Shown here: positions 36,289-46,421 of the stretch, piece by piece
Numbering within the stretch: position 1 is the first letter of the stretch
Layout: every line of letters begins with the position of its first letter
Assembly: GCF_900176275.1 (NCBI RefSeq)
Contig: NZ_FWXD01000026.1
Span: 1-48,274, forward strand
From: Andreprevotia lacus DSM 23236
GTDB taxonomy: Bacteria > Pseudomonadota > Gammaproteobacteria > Burkholderiales > Chitinibacteraceae
Length of the DNA stretch: 48,274 nt
Direction of reading: 5' to 3'
Translations under genes and position numbers: made by a program
The notes under the pieces: model-generated
The model's database searches: none
What the model saw: only the letters and a program-made list of their open reading frames with translations
Told to the model about the DNA's origin: nothing

Positions 36289-37395
36289 TTAATTTTGATG
36301 CCCGCGTGCGCGTGCGCGCTGCTGGCTTTCCCTTGCCTCGGCCAGGGCCGTTTCGGCTTGCCAGCCCGGCGTGAGCCAGCCTGAAAGCTCGCGGGTTACA
36401 AGGCCGGCCAGCGCGTGTATCCACGCGGGTCTGTCATTCATACAGGGTATATAACGAAAGCCCGTTCCGCCGGCTGACAGGAAAGTTTGCTTGCCTTCCA
36501 TCGCAATCTCTTCGAGGGTTTCCAGACAGTCGGCAACAAAGCCGGGGCAGATCACGTCCAGCTCGCGCACGTTCTTGCGGGGCAGGGTGCTCAATACATC
36601 GCTGGTATAGGGCTTGAGCCATTCGGCCCGGCCAAAGCGCGACTGGAAGGCCACGGTATATTGGTCTGCCGACAGCCCAAGCGCTTCGGCCAGCAGCCGG
36701 CCGGTTTTCAGGCAGTGACAGTGATATGGATCACCCAGATCGAGCGAGCGGCGGGGAATACCGTGAAAGCTCATCAGCAGATGCTGGCCACGACCGTTCA
36801 TCTGCCAGTACTCACGCACCGATTGCGCCAGCGCGGCGATATAGCCCGGGTCGTCATGGAAATGGTGCACGGTACGCACGGCGGGCTGGTTGCGATAGCG
36901 GCGCAGCTGCGCAAATACCGCATCGCCCACGCTGGCGGTGCTGCTGGCGGCGTACTGCGGGTAGAGCGGCACCACCAGGATGCGATCACAGCCGGCAGCC
37001 TTCATCTCGTCCAGCCGGCTGGCTACCGAGGGCTGGCCATAGCGCATGGCATAGTTCACCACCAGCGGCGCCTGCAGTTGCTCGCCCAGATAGCCCTTGA
37101 GCAGGCTGCCCTGCTTGGCGGTCCACATTTGCAGCGGCGAGCCTTCCTTGCCCCAGATGCTGGCGTATTTCAGCGCCGATTTCTTCGGCCGGGTGTTGAG
37201 GATGATGCCGCGCAATATCGGTTGCCAGAGCAGGCGCGGGATTTCGACTACGCGCGGGTCGGACAGGAACTCACGCAGATACGGCTTGAGTGCTGCAGCA
37301 GTCGGTGCGGCGGGTGTGCCCAGATTGACCAGCAATACGCCGATGCGTGGCGGCTGGTCATGCTTGTATGAAGGTTCAGGCAAAAAACGTGGCAT
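36289..37395 (-). CDS. hemH: Ferrochelatase
   Basis: A protein of 368 residues that inserts ferrous iron into protoporphyrin IX, the last step of haem synthesis. It shows [45 protein letters not shown] and the catalytic-histidine motif [36 protein letters not shown] and [17 protein letters not shown] follow. The ATG at 37395 ([13 protein letters not shown]) is the likely start. It lies in the gap between the two-component pair and tgpA, in the same direction. Confidence 0.97.
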   Translation of the reverse strand: MPRFLPEPSYKHDQPPRIGVLLVNLGTPAAPTAAALKPYLREFLSDPRVVEIPRLLWQPILRGIILNTRPKKSALKYASIWGKEGSPLQMWTAKQGSLLKGYLGEQLQAPLVVNYAMRYGQPSVASRLDEMKAAGCDRILVVPLYPQYAASSTASVGDAVFAQLRRYRNQPAVRTVHHFHDDPGYIAALAQSVREYWQMNGRGQHLLMSFHGIPRRSLDLGDPYHCHCLKTGRLLAEALGLSADQYTVAFQSRFGRAEWLKPYTSDVLSTLPRKNVRELDVICPGFVADCLETLEEIAMEGKQTFLSAGGTGFRYIPCMNDRPAWIHALAGLVTRELSGWLTPGWQAETALAEARESQQRARARGHQN

Positions 37396-37459
37396 GGTGA
37401 AATCCGTCAGGCTGAGCGCGGAGCGCTGCATGGCAGCAGCTGCATTGCGCCACTATCAG

Positions 37460-39415
37460 TCAAGGTTTGAATGCGTTGACGCGTCGCTGCAGTTCGAGTT
37501 CCGCGCCGGATCGATTGCGATAGCGCGCCTGCAGATACAGATAGCAGATGCGCTGGATGTCTGCGGCATGCGCAGGCAGTGCGCGCGCGGCACGTTCGGC
37601 AAAGCTGCCCGGGCCCTCATTCGCCCGCTGGGTCAGCTTGTGGCGCGCCAGTTGTGCCACAAAGTGCAACCACAAGCGCTGTGACAGCTCCGGTCGCTGC
37701 CGGCGGCTCTGCAAATGGTGCATGACCACATAGAACAGCACGAACAGCCCCAGGCAGCCACCCAGCCACATCAAGAGGCGCGGCGAGCCGAAATCCTCGA
37801 TGCCCAGGCTGCCCAGCAGTTGCAACTGGCGCTGCGCATCATAACCGATCACCCAGCGGTTCCAGCCATACACCGCACCATCCCAGCGCAGGCGCAGCGC
37901 CGACAGCCACGGGCTGTCGCCGCGTACCAGATAGGGCAGTTTTTGCTTGCCTGCCGCGCTGCGCGCCACGCCCTGCGTGACGCGGCCAGGCGCAACCATG
38001 GCGGTGGGGTCTACCCGCTGCCAGCCACGCGTGGCCAGCCAGACCTCGGCCCAGGCGTGCGCATCGGTTTGCCGCACGATGAAGTAATCCTGATTCAGCT
38101 CGCCGCCCTGATAGCCGGTGACCACGCGCGCCGGTACGCCGGCGGCCCGCATCAGGAAGACGAAGGCGCCGGCATAGTGCTCGCAAAAGCCTGCCTTGGT
38201 GCTGAACAGCAGATCATCAATGGTATTGCGCCCGTACAGCAGTGGCGCATCCAGCGTATAGACAAAGCTGTTGTTGTGCAGATAGGCCAGCGCGGCGTCG
38301 ACACGCGCCTGCGGTGACAGCGGTGCCCAGCTTGCGGCCAGCTCGCGTGCTCGCGGATTGCCCCCGACCGGCAACTGCAGCTCGTCATTGACCAGGTCGG
38401 CGGCCGGTGTGCTGGTGCGCCAGGCCAGCACGCTTTGCAAGGAGATGCGTTTGCGCGAGCTGACCGCCTTGTCGTCCAGCAGTTGCAAGCGGCTGCTCAG
38501 GTGACTGCCCGGCGGCAGGGTGCCGGGCAGTGGTACATCCAGCGCCAGCAGCCAGTTGCGGTTGTGTGGCTCCAGCGTCATCGTATAGCGGACGATATCG
38601 CCCAGCGGCTGCAACTCCGGTGCGGCATCGCCGGGCGCATCCTGCTTGCTGCCCAGTTGTTGCCAGCCTACGCCGTCATAGAATTCGAGCACCGGGCCGC
38701 GCCAGTACAAATCACGCTGCGGCGGCAGCTTGCCATTGAACGAGACCCGGAAGGCCACGCTGTCATCACGCGCGAGGTTGGTGAAGCTGCCTGGCGTCAT
38801 GTCGTCCGACAGGCCGATGCTGGCGCTGCCGCTGTCGTCCGGCATTTGCCATAGCGGCCCGGACAGGCGCGGGAACAGGAAGAACAGCAGCAGCATGATG
38901 GGCAGGGCTTCGAGCACCATCCACGCCGAGCGCTTGTATTCAAATGCATCCAGCTTGCCGTCCAGCCGCTGCCATGCCCGCAGCTGCGCCATGATGGCGA
39001 TGGCGCAGCCTATGGTATAAGCCAGCATCCAGAAGGCCTGCGACACCAGAAACGCCGCGCCGACGGTAAAAAAAGCCAGCAATGACAGCACCCGTGCATC
39101 GCGCCGGTGCTGTGTTTCCAGCAATTTCATTGACAGCAGGCTGGTGAGCAAGGCCACACCGCCCTCACGGCCGAACAGGGTGTGGAACTGCAGGAACACA
39201 ACACCAATCAGCAGTAGCGAATAACCGTAGCGCAGCCAGCGGCGCGGCAGATCGTGCCCTTGCCAGGCCAGCAGGCCACGCCAGCCCAATGGCAACAAAA
39301 TCAGCAGTGCGTGCCACGGGGCCAGCTGCGTCATGTGGGGCAGCAGCGCCAGGAACAAGGCGGCTATCGAGCCATAGAGCGGCTGGCGGGGCAGGTCGTC
39401 GCGCAAGGTGCTCAT
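37460..39415 (-). CDS. TgpA-like transglutaminase, membrane protein (DUF3488)
   Basis: A protein of 651 residues. The N-terminal third has about six membrane helices (IAALFLALLPHMTQLAP, GYSLLLIGVVFLQFH). A periplasmic transglutaminase-like domain at about 370-480 holds the catalytic triad: Cys in TKAGFCEHYAGAFVFLMRA, His in TDAHAWAEVWL and Asp in RVDPTAMV. A further membrane helix and a DUF4129-like tail follow. ATG overlaps the DUF58 stop by four bases. TgpA, DUF58 and MoxR form a conserved operon; TgpA is essential in Pseudomonas but its substrate is unclear. Confidence 0.93.
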   Translation of the reverse strand: MSTLRDDLPRQPLYGSIAALFLALLPHMTQLAPWHALLILLPLGWRGLLAWQGHDLPRRWLRYGYSLLLIGVVFLQFHTLFGREGGVALLTSLLSMKLLETQHRRDARVLSLLAFFTVGAAFLVSQAFWMLAYTIGCAIAIMAQLRAWQRLDGKLDAFEYKRSAWMVLEALPIMLLLFFLFPRLSGPLWQMPDDSGSASIGLSDDMTPGSFTNLARDDSVAFRVSFNGKLPPQRDLYWRGPVLEFYDGVGWQQLGSKQDAPGDAAPELQPLGDIVRYTMTLEPHNRNWLLALDVPLPGTLPPGSHLSSRLQLLDDKAVSSRKRISLQSVLAWRTSTPAADLVNDELQLPVGGNPRARELAASWAPLSPQARVDAALAYLHNNSFVYTLDAPLLYGRNTIDDLLFSTKAGFCEHYAGAFVFLMRAAGVPARVVTGYQGGELNQDYFIVRQTDAHAWAEVWLATRGWQRVDPTAMVAPGRVTQGVARSAAGKQKLPYLVRGDSPWLSALRLRWDGAVYGWNRWVIGYDAQRQLQLLGSLGIEDFGSPRLLMWLGGCLGLFVLFYVVMHHLQSRRQRPELSQRLWLHFVAQLARHKLTQRANEGPGSFAERAARALPAHAADIQRICYLYLQARYRNRSGAELELQRRVNAFKP

Positions 39416-40371
39416 GCGTGCTTTCCGTACAGCGCCAGCGCAGTCAGACAGGCGGCGCAGTGCACCGGGCCCTGGTCCAGCGGCAGCCGGGCGCCGGGCA
39501 GGATCAGCCCATAGCGGTCATCGTTGTTTTCTGCCGCCAGTACCCAAGCGGTCAGTCGCGACAAGCGGGCTTCGTCGCTCATGCCTGGCAGGTCGTGCCA
39601 GTCGAAATGGAAGGACGCGCTTTGCGGACTTTCATATTGTTTCACGCTCAGCCGCTCGTCGCGGGCAGCCTGTTTCCACGCAATGCGGCGGATCGGGTCG
39701 CCCGGCTGATAGCGGCGCAGCCCGGCAAAATCGTCATCGCCGGTGCGTTGTACCTCGCCGCCGGGCTCGGCAGCGCCCTGCGTGCGGTAGGAGGGGGCAT
39801 CGGGCTCGGGGCGCGGGTAAACCAGACAACGTGCATGCAGATTGGCATAACTCCATACCCGGCAGAGCTGGCTGGGGTAATGCGTTTCCAGCCCGAGCTT
39901 GGGCAGGGTCAGCCAGCCACGCTCGGTGGCGCCGACCGGCAGCCATACCTCAACCCCGCCGGGCGGATCGACGCGTGGCACCGCCACCGCGTCATTGTCG
40001 CCCGCGCGCAGCATGATGGCCTGGCGGGGTTTTTCGCTGTCCAGCCGGATGGGGAAGTGCGCCGATTCGCCGGCAAATACCGGCTCGGCCAGACCGGCGG
40101 TCAGCTTCAGCCCCAGCAGGTTGCGAAAACCATGCAACAGGCCGGCATGCCCCAAACCGATCATCAGGAAGGCAAAACTGTAGGCTAGGCTGATCTGGTA
40201 ATTGATGGCTCCCACCAGCACCAGCACAGCCATTGCGGCAAAGGCAAAGCCGAAACCGCTGGGCAGTACATAGATACGGTTGTGCCGCAGCGCCAGCGAG
40301 CTGGCGCCGGGTGGATGACGGCGGGCCAGCCAGCGTTGCCAGCGTTGTTCCAGCCAGGCAGGTCGTTTCAT
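39412..40371 (-). CDS. DUF58-domain protein
   Basis: A protein of 319 residues beginning MKRPAWLEQRWQRW. Two adjacent membrane helices (about 35-75: VLPSGFGFAFAAMAVLVLVG) are followed by a long soluble part with the DUF58 signature GDDDFAGLRRYQPGDPIRRIAWKQAARDERLSVK. It ends 3 bases into the tgpA start and begins 17 bases after moxR. It belongs to the MoxR chaperone-ATPase system; VWA-related DUF58 proteins are thought to be its client or adaptor. The longer frame to 40719 overlaps moxR and is not the gene. Confidence 0.92.
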   Translation of the reverse strand: MKRPAWLEQRWQRWLARRHPPGASSLALRHNRIYVLPSGFGFAFAAMAVLVLVGAINYQISLAYSFAFLMIGLGHAGLLHGFRNLLGLKLTAGLAEPVFAGESAHFPIRLDSEKPRQAIMLRAGDNDAVAVPRVDPPGGVEVWLPVGATERGWLTLPKLGLETHYPSQLCRVWSYANLHARCLVYPRPEPDAPSYRTQGAAEPGGEVQRTGDDDFAGLRRYQPGDPIRRIAWKQAARDERLSVKQYESPQSASFHFDWHDLPGMSDEARLSRLTAWVLAAENNDDRYGLILPGARLPLDQGPVHCAACLTALALYGKHA

Positions 40372-40387
40372 GGTGTGCGGGCCGGGC

Positions 40388-41299
40388 TCAGGGGACGGCA
40401 ACGCTGCCCAGCAGCTCGGCGGCCGAGCGCGGATCGGGGCGGCCGCTGGCCCGCGTGGGCAGGCGGTGGCCAGCCACGCCGGGGAATACCGCTTGTACAT
40501 CCTCCGGCACGACGAAATCGCGGTTATCCAGCCAGGCCCAGGCACGGGCTGCGTTGACGAGGCCCAGCAGCGCGCGTGGTGACAGGCCGTAGGCAAAGTC
40601 GGGGTGGCTGCGCGTGGCGCTGGCCAGTGCCTGCACATAGTCGAGCAAGGCCGGGCTGACATGCAGCGCGGCCACCGACTTTTGCGCGGCCAGCAGCACG
40701 TCGGGCTGTATGGTTGCATCCAGCGTGGCGATCAGGTCGCGCCGGTCCTGCCCGGTCAGCATGGCGCGCTCGGCGCTGGCGCTGGGGTAGCCCAGCTCGA
40801 TGCGCATCAGGAAGCGGTCAAGCTGGGATTCGGGCAGCGGAAAGGTGCCGATCTGATGCTGCGGGTTCTGCGTGGCAATCACGAAAAAAGGCTCGGGCAG
40901 TGCGTGCGTGGCACCGTCCACGGTGACCTGGCGTTCTTCCATCGCCTCCAGCAGTGCCGATTGCGTCTTGGGCGGCGCACGGTTGATTTCGTCGCCCAGC
41001 AGCACCTGCGCAAAGACGGGGCCGTGATGGAAACGGAACTTGCCGCTGTCGCGCTCATAGATCGAGACGCCCAGCAGGTCGGCCGGCAGCAAATCGCTGG
41101 TGAACTGCACGCGCTGGAAGCGCAGCCCCAGGCAGACCGCAAGCGCATGGGCCAGCGTGGTCTTGCCCACACCAGGCAAGTCCTCCAGCAGCAAATGGCC
41201 ACGCGCCAGCAAACAGGCCAGCGCGAGCTTGATCTGGGTTTCCTTGCCGAGAATGATGCGATTGAGTTGCTGGAGCGTGCTGCTGAGTGGATGAGCCAT
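40388..41299 (-). CDS. MoxR-family AAA+ ATPase
   Basis: A protein of 303 residues. Walker A is LLLEDLPGVGKTTLAHAL, Walker B is VLLGDEINRAPPKTQSALLEAMEE, and the sensor and Arg-finger region has FFVIATQNPQHQIGTFPLPESQLDRF. These ATPases act as chaperones that activate or assemble partner proteins, here probably the DUF58 and TgpA products downstream. It begins 34 bases after the stop of the outer-membrane protein gene, in the same direction. Confidence 0.95.
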   Translation of the reverse strand: MAHPLSSTLQQLNRIILGKETQIKLALACLLARGHLLLEDLPGVGKTTLAHALAVCLGLRFQRVQFTSDLLPADLLGVSIYERDSGKFRFHHGPVFAQVLLGDEINRAPPKTQSALLEAMEERQVTVDGATHALPEPFFVIATQNPQHQIGTFPLPESQLDRFLMRIELGYPSASAERAMLTGQDRRDLIATLDATIQPDVLLAAQKSVAALHVSPALLDYVQALASATRSHPDFAYGLSPRALLGLVNAARAWAWLDNRDFVVPEDVQAVFPGVAGHRLPTRASGRPDPRSAAELLGSVAVP

Positions 41300-41332
41300 G
41301 TTCTTGTAATTGGAGACCGTGAGGAAAGCCGG

Positions 41333-42121
41333 TCAAAAGTGTCCGGTAAAGTTGACGCCTATCGTCGGGTCAATATTAAAACGATCTGTTGAAAGGGCGT
41401 TACCGTTTTTGTCTTCCACATAAAGTTTGCCGCCCAGCAGGCCGGTTGCATACAGGTCGATTTGCCAGGAGCGATCCCCCGTATAGCCCACGCGGAAGTA
41501 CACCGGTGTGCCGCTGCTTTGCAGCAATCCATACGGGGCGACTGCGCTGTCGCCCGCCAGGCGGAGGCGGCTCACCTGCCAGCCACCACCGGCGGCAAGC
41601 TGCCAGCGCTGGCTGGGCCGATAGCTGAGCTCAAGCCCGGCCGGCCCGGCGGGGCTGGCAAGGTCCGGATTGCTCAGCAGCCATTGCGGATTGATCTGCC
41701 AGTTGACCAGCACATAGGGCACCACCGTGGTCTGGTCGAGCGAGTGATAGACACCTGCGCCCAAGCCCAGCCGCAAGCCGGGTGATGACAGGGTGCTGAT
41801 GTCGAAGCGGCTGCCGCTTTCCTGGGTGGCAATACCACCGGTCCAGGAACTGGTACGCGCCAGGGTGGGGGTGACCTGGTACAGCCAGTTGTTGCGGTCG
41901 GTATAACCGATGCGGAAACCGAAGCCGCTGCGCAGCCGGGGTTCGGCGGCATTGTCGGGTAGTGGTGCACTGTCGCCTTGCCAGCGTGCGAGGTCCCCCG
42001 TGCCGAAACGCACGCTATCGATACGCCAGCCGGATGGCGCCAGGGCGTCATCCTGCGCGCATGCCAGTACAGGCGCGAGGACGGAAAGAGAGACAATCAA
42101 AGACAACAGTGCATGCGTCAT
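41333..42121 (-). CDS. Predicted outer-membrane beta-barrel protein, unrecognised
   Basis: A protein of 262 residues. A signal peptide (LLSLIVSLSVLAPVLACA) precedes a mature region made of alternating strands, for example NNWLYQVTPTLARTSSW, RLGLGAGVYHSLDQTTVVPY and PVYFRVGYTGDRSWQIDLY. It ends IGVNFTGHF with a C-terminal Phe, the outer-membrane barrel signal. The Cys before the cleavage site is not in a clean lipobox. I cannot name the family. It lies upstream of moxR, DUF58 and tgpA, and may share their transcript. Confidence 0.75.
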   Translation of the reverse strand: MTHALLSLIVSLSVLAPVLACAQDDALAPSGWRIDSVRFGTGDLARWQGDSAPLPDNAAEPRLRSGFGFRIGYTDRNNWLYQVTPTLARTSSWTGGIATQESGSRFDISTLSSPGLRLGLGAGVYHSLDQTTVVPYVLVNWQINPQWLLSNPDLASPAGPAGLELSYRPSQRWQLAAGGGWQVSRLRLAGDSAVAPYGLLQSSGTPVYFRVGYTGDRSWQIDLYATGLLGGKLYVEDKNGNALSTDRFNIDPTIGVNFTGHF

Positions 42122-42309
42122 GGTCGGGGACTCGTCACGCACAGCGACCTAGCTGCTTACTATCATCATGGTTCGCCTTTCAACACAAAGCAAAGGCGCA
42201 GCATGGCTGGATAGCCACCGGCCGGCGGCGTACACTAACCGCCTGGCTCGAAATCGGGCACAACGTGCGAAAACGCCCCAAGGCAGGGCGCCAGACAAGG
42301 GACGCAACA

Positions 42310-43251
42310 TTGCATTCGGCAGATGACGGCATCACCGCTTACCTCACGCATTCGGCCTGCACGCTGCATGACATGGGGCAGGGGCACCCCGAATGCCCGG
42401 GCCGGCTTGCCGCCATCCAGGATCGTTTGATCGCTGCCCAGTTGTGGGATTTCCTGCTGCATGTCGATGCCCCGGCTGCCACCACGGCGCAACTGATGCG
42501 CGTGCACGACGAAGCCTATATCGAGCGCCTGACAACCATGCTGCCCGGCCATGGTTATGTGCATATCGACCCCGATACCGCCATCAACCGCTTCAGCCTG
42601 CTGGCGGCTTATCACGCTGCCGGTGCCGGCATCAAGGCGGTTGATCTGGTCATGCAACGCAAGGCTGCCAATGCGTTCTGCGCGGTACGCCCGCCTGGTC
42701 ACCACGCCGAGCGCAACCGGGCCATGGGCTTCTGCCTGTTCAACAATCTGGCCGTGGCTGCTGCCCATGCGATGGCCGAGTACGGCATCGAGCGCGTGGC
42801 GATAGTCGATTTCGACGTGCACCATGGTAATGGCAGCGAGGACATCTTTTGCACCGACCCGCGTGTGCTGATGGTCGGTTTCTTCCAGCATCCGTTCTTC
42901 CCCTACAGCGGCGATGAGCCGCGTGGCCCCAATATGCTGAATGTGCCGCTGCCACGCGCCACCACCGGTGTGCAGTTCCGCGAGATGGTGGTGGAGAAAT
43001 GGCTGCCCGCGCTGGATGTGTTTGCGCCGCAGTTCATCTTTGTGTCGGCCGGGTTTGATGCACATCTGGAAGACGATATGTCGTCCATGGGCCTCGTCGA
43101 GGCCGACTATGCGTGGGTTACGCGCCAGATCAAGCAGGTGGCGCGCAAGCATGCGCAGGGCCGCATCGTATCGATGCTGGAAGGGGGCTACGATTTGTCT
43201 GCGCTGGGTCGCAGTGTGGCTGCGCACATCAAGGAACTGGCAGGCCTGTAA
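42310..43251 (+). CDS. Histone deacetylase-family amidohydrolase
   Basis: A protein of 313 residues of the class II HDAC/AcuC/APAH superfamily. It has AYLTHSACTLHDMGQGHPECPGRL, VRPPGHHAERNRAMGFCLFNN, VDFDVHHGNGSEDIF with two zinc ligands, and FVSAGFDAHLEDD with the third. It could remove acetyl groups from lysines or polyamines. No ATG lies at the right place; the TTG at 42310 with AAGGG upstream gives the family start. The 188-base gap upstream is shared with the divergent outer-membrane gene. A terminator follows. Confidence 0.9.
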   Translation: MHSADDGITAYLTHSACTLHDMGQGHPECPGRLAAIQDRLIAAQLWDFLLHVDAPAATTAQLMRVHDEAYIERLTTMLPGHGYVHIDPDTAINRFSLLAAYHAAGAGIKAVDLVMQRKAANAFCAVRPPGHHAERNRAMGFCLFNNLAVAAAHAMAEYGIERVAIVDFDVHHGNGSEDIFCTDPRVLMVGFFQHPFFPYSGDEPRGPNMLNVPLPRATTGVQFREMVVEKWLPALDVFAPQFIFVSAGFDAHLEDDMSSMGLVEADYAWVTRQIKQVARKHAQGRIVSMLEGGYDLSALGRSVAAHIKELAGL

Positions 43252-43271
43252 CTGTCCCGCCATTCCGGATG

Positions 43272-43300
43272 AAAAAGGCCGCGTATCAACGCGGCCTTTC
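43272..43300. terminator. Terminator between the HDAC-like gene and pitA
   Basis: AAAGGCCGCGT (43274-43284) pairs with ACGCGGCCTTT (43289-43299) around ATCA. A-runs and T-runs on either side let it act for both convergent genes. It lies about 20 bases from each stop. Confidence 0.85.
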
Positions 43301-43319
43301 GGTTTGCCGGGGCAGGCGG

Positions 43320-44792
43320 TCAGACAAAGATTTTGACCGACAGCCAGAACAAGCCGGCCGACAGGCCCATTGCGGCAGGCAGGGTCAGCACCCAGGCCAG
43401 CAGGATTTTCTTCACCGTGGCGAACTGCACGCCGGTGCCGTTGGCCACCATGGTGCCAGCCACGCCCGAAGACAGCACGTGGGTGGTCGAGACCGGCAGG
43501 CCAAACACGTTGGCCATGCCGATTGCGGCGGTGGCCGTGATTTGGGCACTCATGCCCTGAGCGTAAGTCATGCCCTGTTTGCCGATTTTCTCGCCCACGG
43601 TCTGTACCACGCGCTTCCAGCCCACCATGGTGCCGAGGCCCAGTGCGAGTGCGACGGCAACGATGACCCAGAAGGGCGCATATTCGGTGGTGGCGGTCAG
43701 GTCCTTGCGCAGGTTTTCCAGGTCCTTGCGCTCTTGTGCCGGCAGCGCTGGCAGCTTGGCGACCTTCTTGGCCGTGTCGTCCAGGCACAGCAGGTAGCGG
43801 CGCACCTGGGTGCGGCTGTCCGGCGTTAGTTCGTTGTAGTTCTTGATGCCTTCTACCGATTTGAGCAATGCACTGATGGTCGGCATGGTCAGGCTGGCTT
43901 CGCAGCGGAACTTGGCCGGCATTTCGCTGCCATTGCCTTTGTGCAGCGACAGGTAGTCGCTCAGCGCGGCACCATTGCGTTCGTAGAACTGTTGCAGGTG
44001 CACGGTGGCATCGCGGGTGCGCTCGATCTGGTAAGTGGTGCTGTCCAGATCAAGCACGAATTTGCCCGGTACGATACCAATCAGCACCAGCATGATCAGG
44101 CCGATACCCTTCTGGCCGTCGTTGGAGCCGTGCGCGTAGCTCACCCCCATGGCGGAGAGCACCAAGACCAGACGATTCCAGAACGGCGGATGTTTCTTGC
44201 CGCTGACTTCGCGGCGGGTATCTGGCGTCTTGTGCATTTTGGCCAGTGGCCACTTGCGCTTGAGTGTCCACAGCAGCAGGCCGGCGATGGCAAAGCCCAC
44301 CAGCGGTGACACCAGCAGTGCGAGGCCGATATCGATGGCTTTTTGCCAATTGATCGAAGTGGTCAGCGGTGTGCCAAGCATGATGGCGTTCATCAGGCCC
44401 ACACCAAGGATGGAGCCGATCAAGGTGTGCGAGCTGGATGCCGGCAGGCCGAAATACCAGGTGCCGAGGTTCCACAGGATGGCTGCTGCCAGCAGCGAGA
44501 ACACCATGGCCAGACCCTGGGTGCTGTTGACATTGATCAGCAGGTCTACCGGCAACAAGTGCACGATGGCGTAGGCGACGCCCAGCCCACCGGCAATCAC
44601 CCCGGCAAAGTTGAACAGGCCGGACAGCATTACCGCCAGATTGGGCGGCATGGCCTTGGTGTAGATCACGGTGGCGACCGCATTGGCCGTGTCGTGAAAG
44701 CCGTTGATGAATTCGAATGCGAGCACGAAAAACAGCGCCAGCGCCAGGCTCAGGCCGATGCCCAAGCTTAGCCCGCTGAAAAGATCGAGCAT
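43320..44792 (-). CDS. pitA: Inorganic phosphate transporter of the Pit family
   Basis: A protein of 490 residues with about ten membrane helices in two inverted repeats. Each repeat carries the PHO4 signature: GFHDTANAVATVIYTKAMPP near the N-terminus, and later GMSAQITATAAIGMANVFGLPVSTTHVLSSGV. A large cytoplasmic loop (about 190-375) separates them, as in PitA. It imports phosphate (as a metal-phosphate complex) with protons. It lies between the HDAC-like gene and selO, both transcribed away. Confidence 0.95.
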   Translation of the reverse strand: MLDLFSGLSLGIGLSLALALFFVLAFEFINGFHDTANAVATVIYTKAMPPNLAVMLSGLFNFAGVIAGGLGVAYAIVHLLPVDLLINVNSTQGLAMVFSLLAAAILWNLGTWYFGLPASSSHTLIGSILGVGLMNAIMLGTPLTTSINWQKAIDIGLALLVSPLVGFAIAGLLLWTLKRKWPLAKMHKTPDTRREVSGKKHPPFWNRLVLVLSAMGVSYAHGSNDGQKGIGLIMLVLIGIVPGKFVLDLDSTTYQIERTRDATVHLQQFYERNGAALSDYLSLHKGNGSEMPAKFRCEASLTMPTISALLKSVEGIKNYNELTPDSRTQVRRYLLCLDDTAKKVAKLPALPAQERKDLENLRKDLTATTEYAPFWVIVAVALALGLGTMVGWKRVVQTVGEKIGKQGMTYAQGMSAQITATAAIGMANVFGLPVSTTHVLSSGVAGTMVANGTGVQFATVKKILLAWVLTLPAAMGLSAGLFWLSVKIFV

Positions 44793-44895
44793 GGGAAACT
44801 CTGTGAAGGATTTGTGACCGCAGGATTATCCCAGAAACCGTGCAGGCTTGTCCGGGATTGCACCAAATCAGGCTGCCAGCCGGCGTGAGGCGGGT

Positions 44896-46356
44896 CTACG
44901 ACGAGCAGGACACGCTCAGCGACGTCGCCCAATCTGGTGGCAAGGCAGCATAGTCGGCGTATTCCGGCTGCTCGTCGTACGGGTGGCGCAGGCAGACGAG
45001 CAGGCGGTCCACCTCGCCGAATTCGCCACGCTCGGCCGCGCGGATGGCGATTTCGGCCAGATGGTTACGCAGCACGTAGCGCGGATTGGCTTGCTGCATG
45101 GCGGTGCGTCGCTGGGCATCATCGCCACCTTCTTGTGCCACGCGCTGCTGGTATTGCGCCAGCCAGCCATCGAATGCAGCCCGATCAACGAACAGGTCGC
45201 GCAGCGTGGTGCTGGCGCCCGCTTCGCCTAACGTGCGCCAGAAGTGGGTCCAGTCGGTGCGCGAGGCGTGCATCAGTTCGAACAGTTCGGTCACCAGCGT
45301 CCAGTCGCTTTCCTGCCAGACGGCAAAACCGAGCTTGCGGCGTAGCTGCTCGGCAAAAGCGGCCTCGAACAGCGGCTGGAAGCGGTGCAGTGCGGTAATC
45401 GCGGCGTCACGGTCGGGCAGCAGCGGCAATAGTGCTTGTGCCAGACAATGCAGGTTCCACAGCGCGATTTGCGGCTGCTGGTTGTAGGCATAGCGGCCGC
45501 TGTCATCCGAATGATTGCAGATATGGCCGGCATCAAAGCCATCCATGAAGCCGAACGGGCCGTAATCGAGCGTCAGGCCGAGGATGGACATATTGTCGGT
45601 GTTCATCACGCCGTGGCAGAAGCCGACCGCCTGCCACTGTGCAATCAGCGTGGCGGTGCGCGCGATCACATGATCAAGCAGCGCCAGATAGGCGTTGTCG
45701 GCGCCGTGGCAATCCGGGTAGAAGTGATTTATGGTCCAGTCGGCCAAGGTGCGCAGCAGTTCGTGCTCACCCTGATAGAAGAAGTATTCAAAATGGCCGA
45801 AGCGCACGAAAGTCGGCGCAACCCGCGCGACCACGGCGGCGGTCTCGACCGTTTCGCGCCAGATGCGCTCGGGCGAGCCGGCAATGCCCAGTGCGCGGGT
45901 GGTGGGGATGCCCAGGCCATGCATGGCCTCGGAACACAGGTATTCACGGATTGAGCTGCGCAGCACCGCGCGGCCGTCGCCACGGCGCGAGTAGGGCGTC
46001 TGCCCGGCGCCCTTGAGCTGGATTTCGTGCAGGGTGCCTTGCACGTCGCATGCGTCGCCGATCAGGATGGCGCGACCGTCACCCAGTTGCGACACGTATA
46101 CGCCAAACTGGTGACCGCAATACACGCTGGCCAGCGGCTGCGCATCCGTCGCCAGCCGGTTGCCCACCAGATACTCGGCCAGCGCCGGATCATCACCGGC
46201 GGCGGCAAGCCCCAGCGCCTGTGCCAGCTCGGCATTCCAGTTCACCAGCTGTGGGCCAGGGAGCGGTGTGGGGGGCGTAGGGCTGTAGAATGCAGCAGGC
46301 AATTGGCCAAAGCGCGTGGGGGTGATCAGGTCGGCCAGGGTGTGCATACGCAGCAT
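44896..46356 (-). CDS. selO: Protein adenylyltransferase SelO
   Basis: A protein of 486 residues of the YdiU/SelO pseudokinase family, which transfers AMP from ATP to proteins in redox stress. It shows the family text QLVNWNAELAQALGL, VYCGHQFGVYVSQLGDGRAI, GAGQTPYSRRGDGRAVLRSSIREYL and MNTDNMSILGLTLDYGPFGFMDGFD. The C-terminus ends SLSVSCSS, the position where eukaryotic members carry selenocysteine; here it is an ordinary Cys. It is divergent from ybaK. The start at 46356 or the next ATG (46347) cannot be distinguished. Confidence 0.95.
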   Translation of the reverse strand: MLRMHTLADLITPTRFGQLPAAFYSPTPPTPLPGPQLVNWNAELAQALGLAAAGDDPALAEYLVGNRLATDAQPLASVYCGHQFGVYVSQLGDGRAILIGDACDVQGTLHEIQLKGAGQTPYSRRGDGRAVLRSSIREYLCSEAMHGLGIPTTRALGIAGSPERIWRETVETAAVVARVAPTFVRFGHFEYFFYQGEHELLRTLADWTINHFYPDCHGADNAYLALLDHVIARTATLIAQWQAVGFCHGVMNTDNMSILGLTLDYGPFGFMDGFDAGHICNHSDDSGRYAYNQQPQIALWNLHCLAQALLPLLPDRDAAITALHRFQPLFEAAFAEQLRRKLGFAVWQESDWTLVTELFELMHASRTDWTHFWRTLGEAGASTTLRDLFVDRAAFDGWLAQYQQRVAQEGGDDAQRRTAMQQANPRYVLRNHLAEIAIRAAERGEFGEVDRLLVCLRHPYDEQPEYADYAALPPDWATSLSVSCSS

Positions 46357-46421
46357 CGCGCTTGGTTGAGTTGCTCAGTCGGCTATTGTACCCTCGCAAC
46401 CTTCCGTTCCAGAAACCGGCC

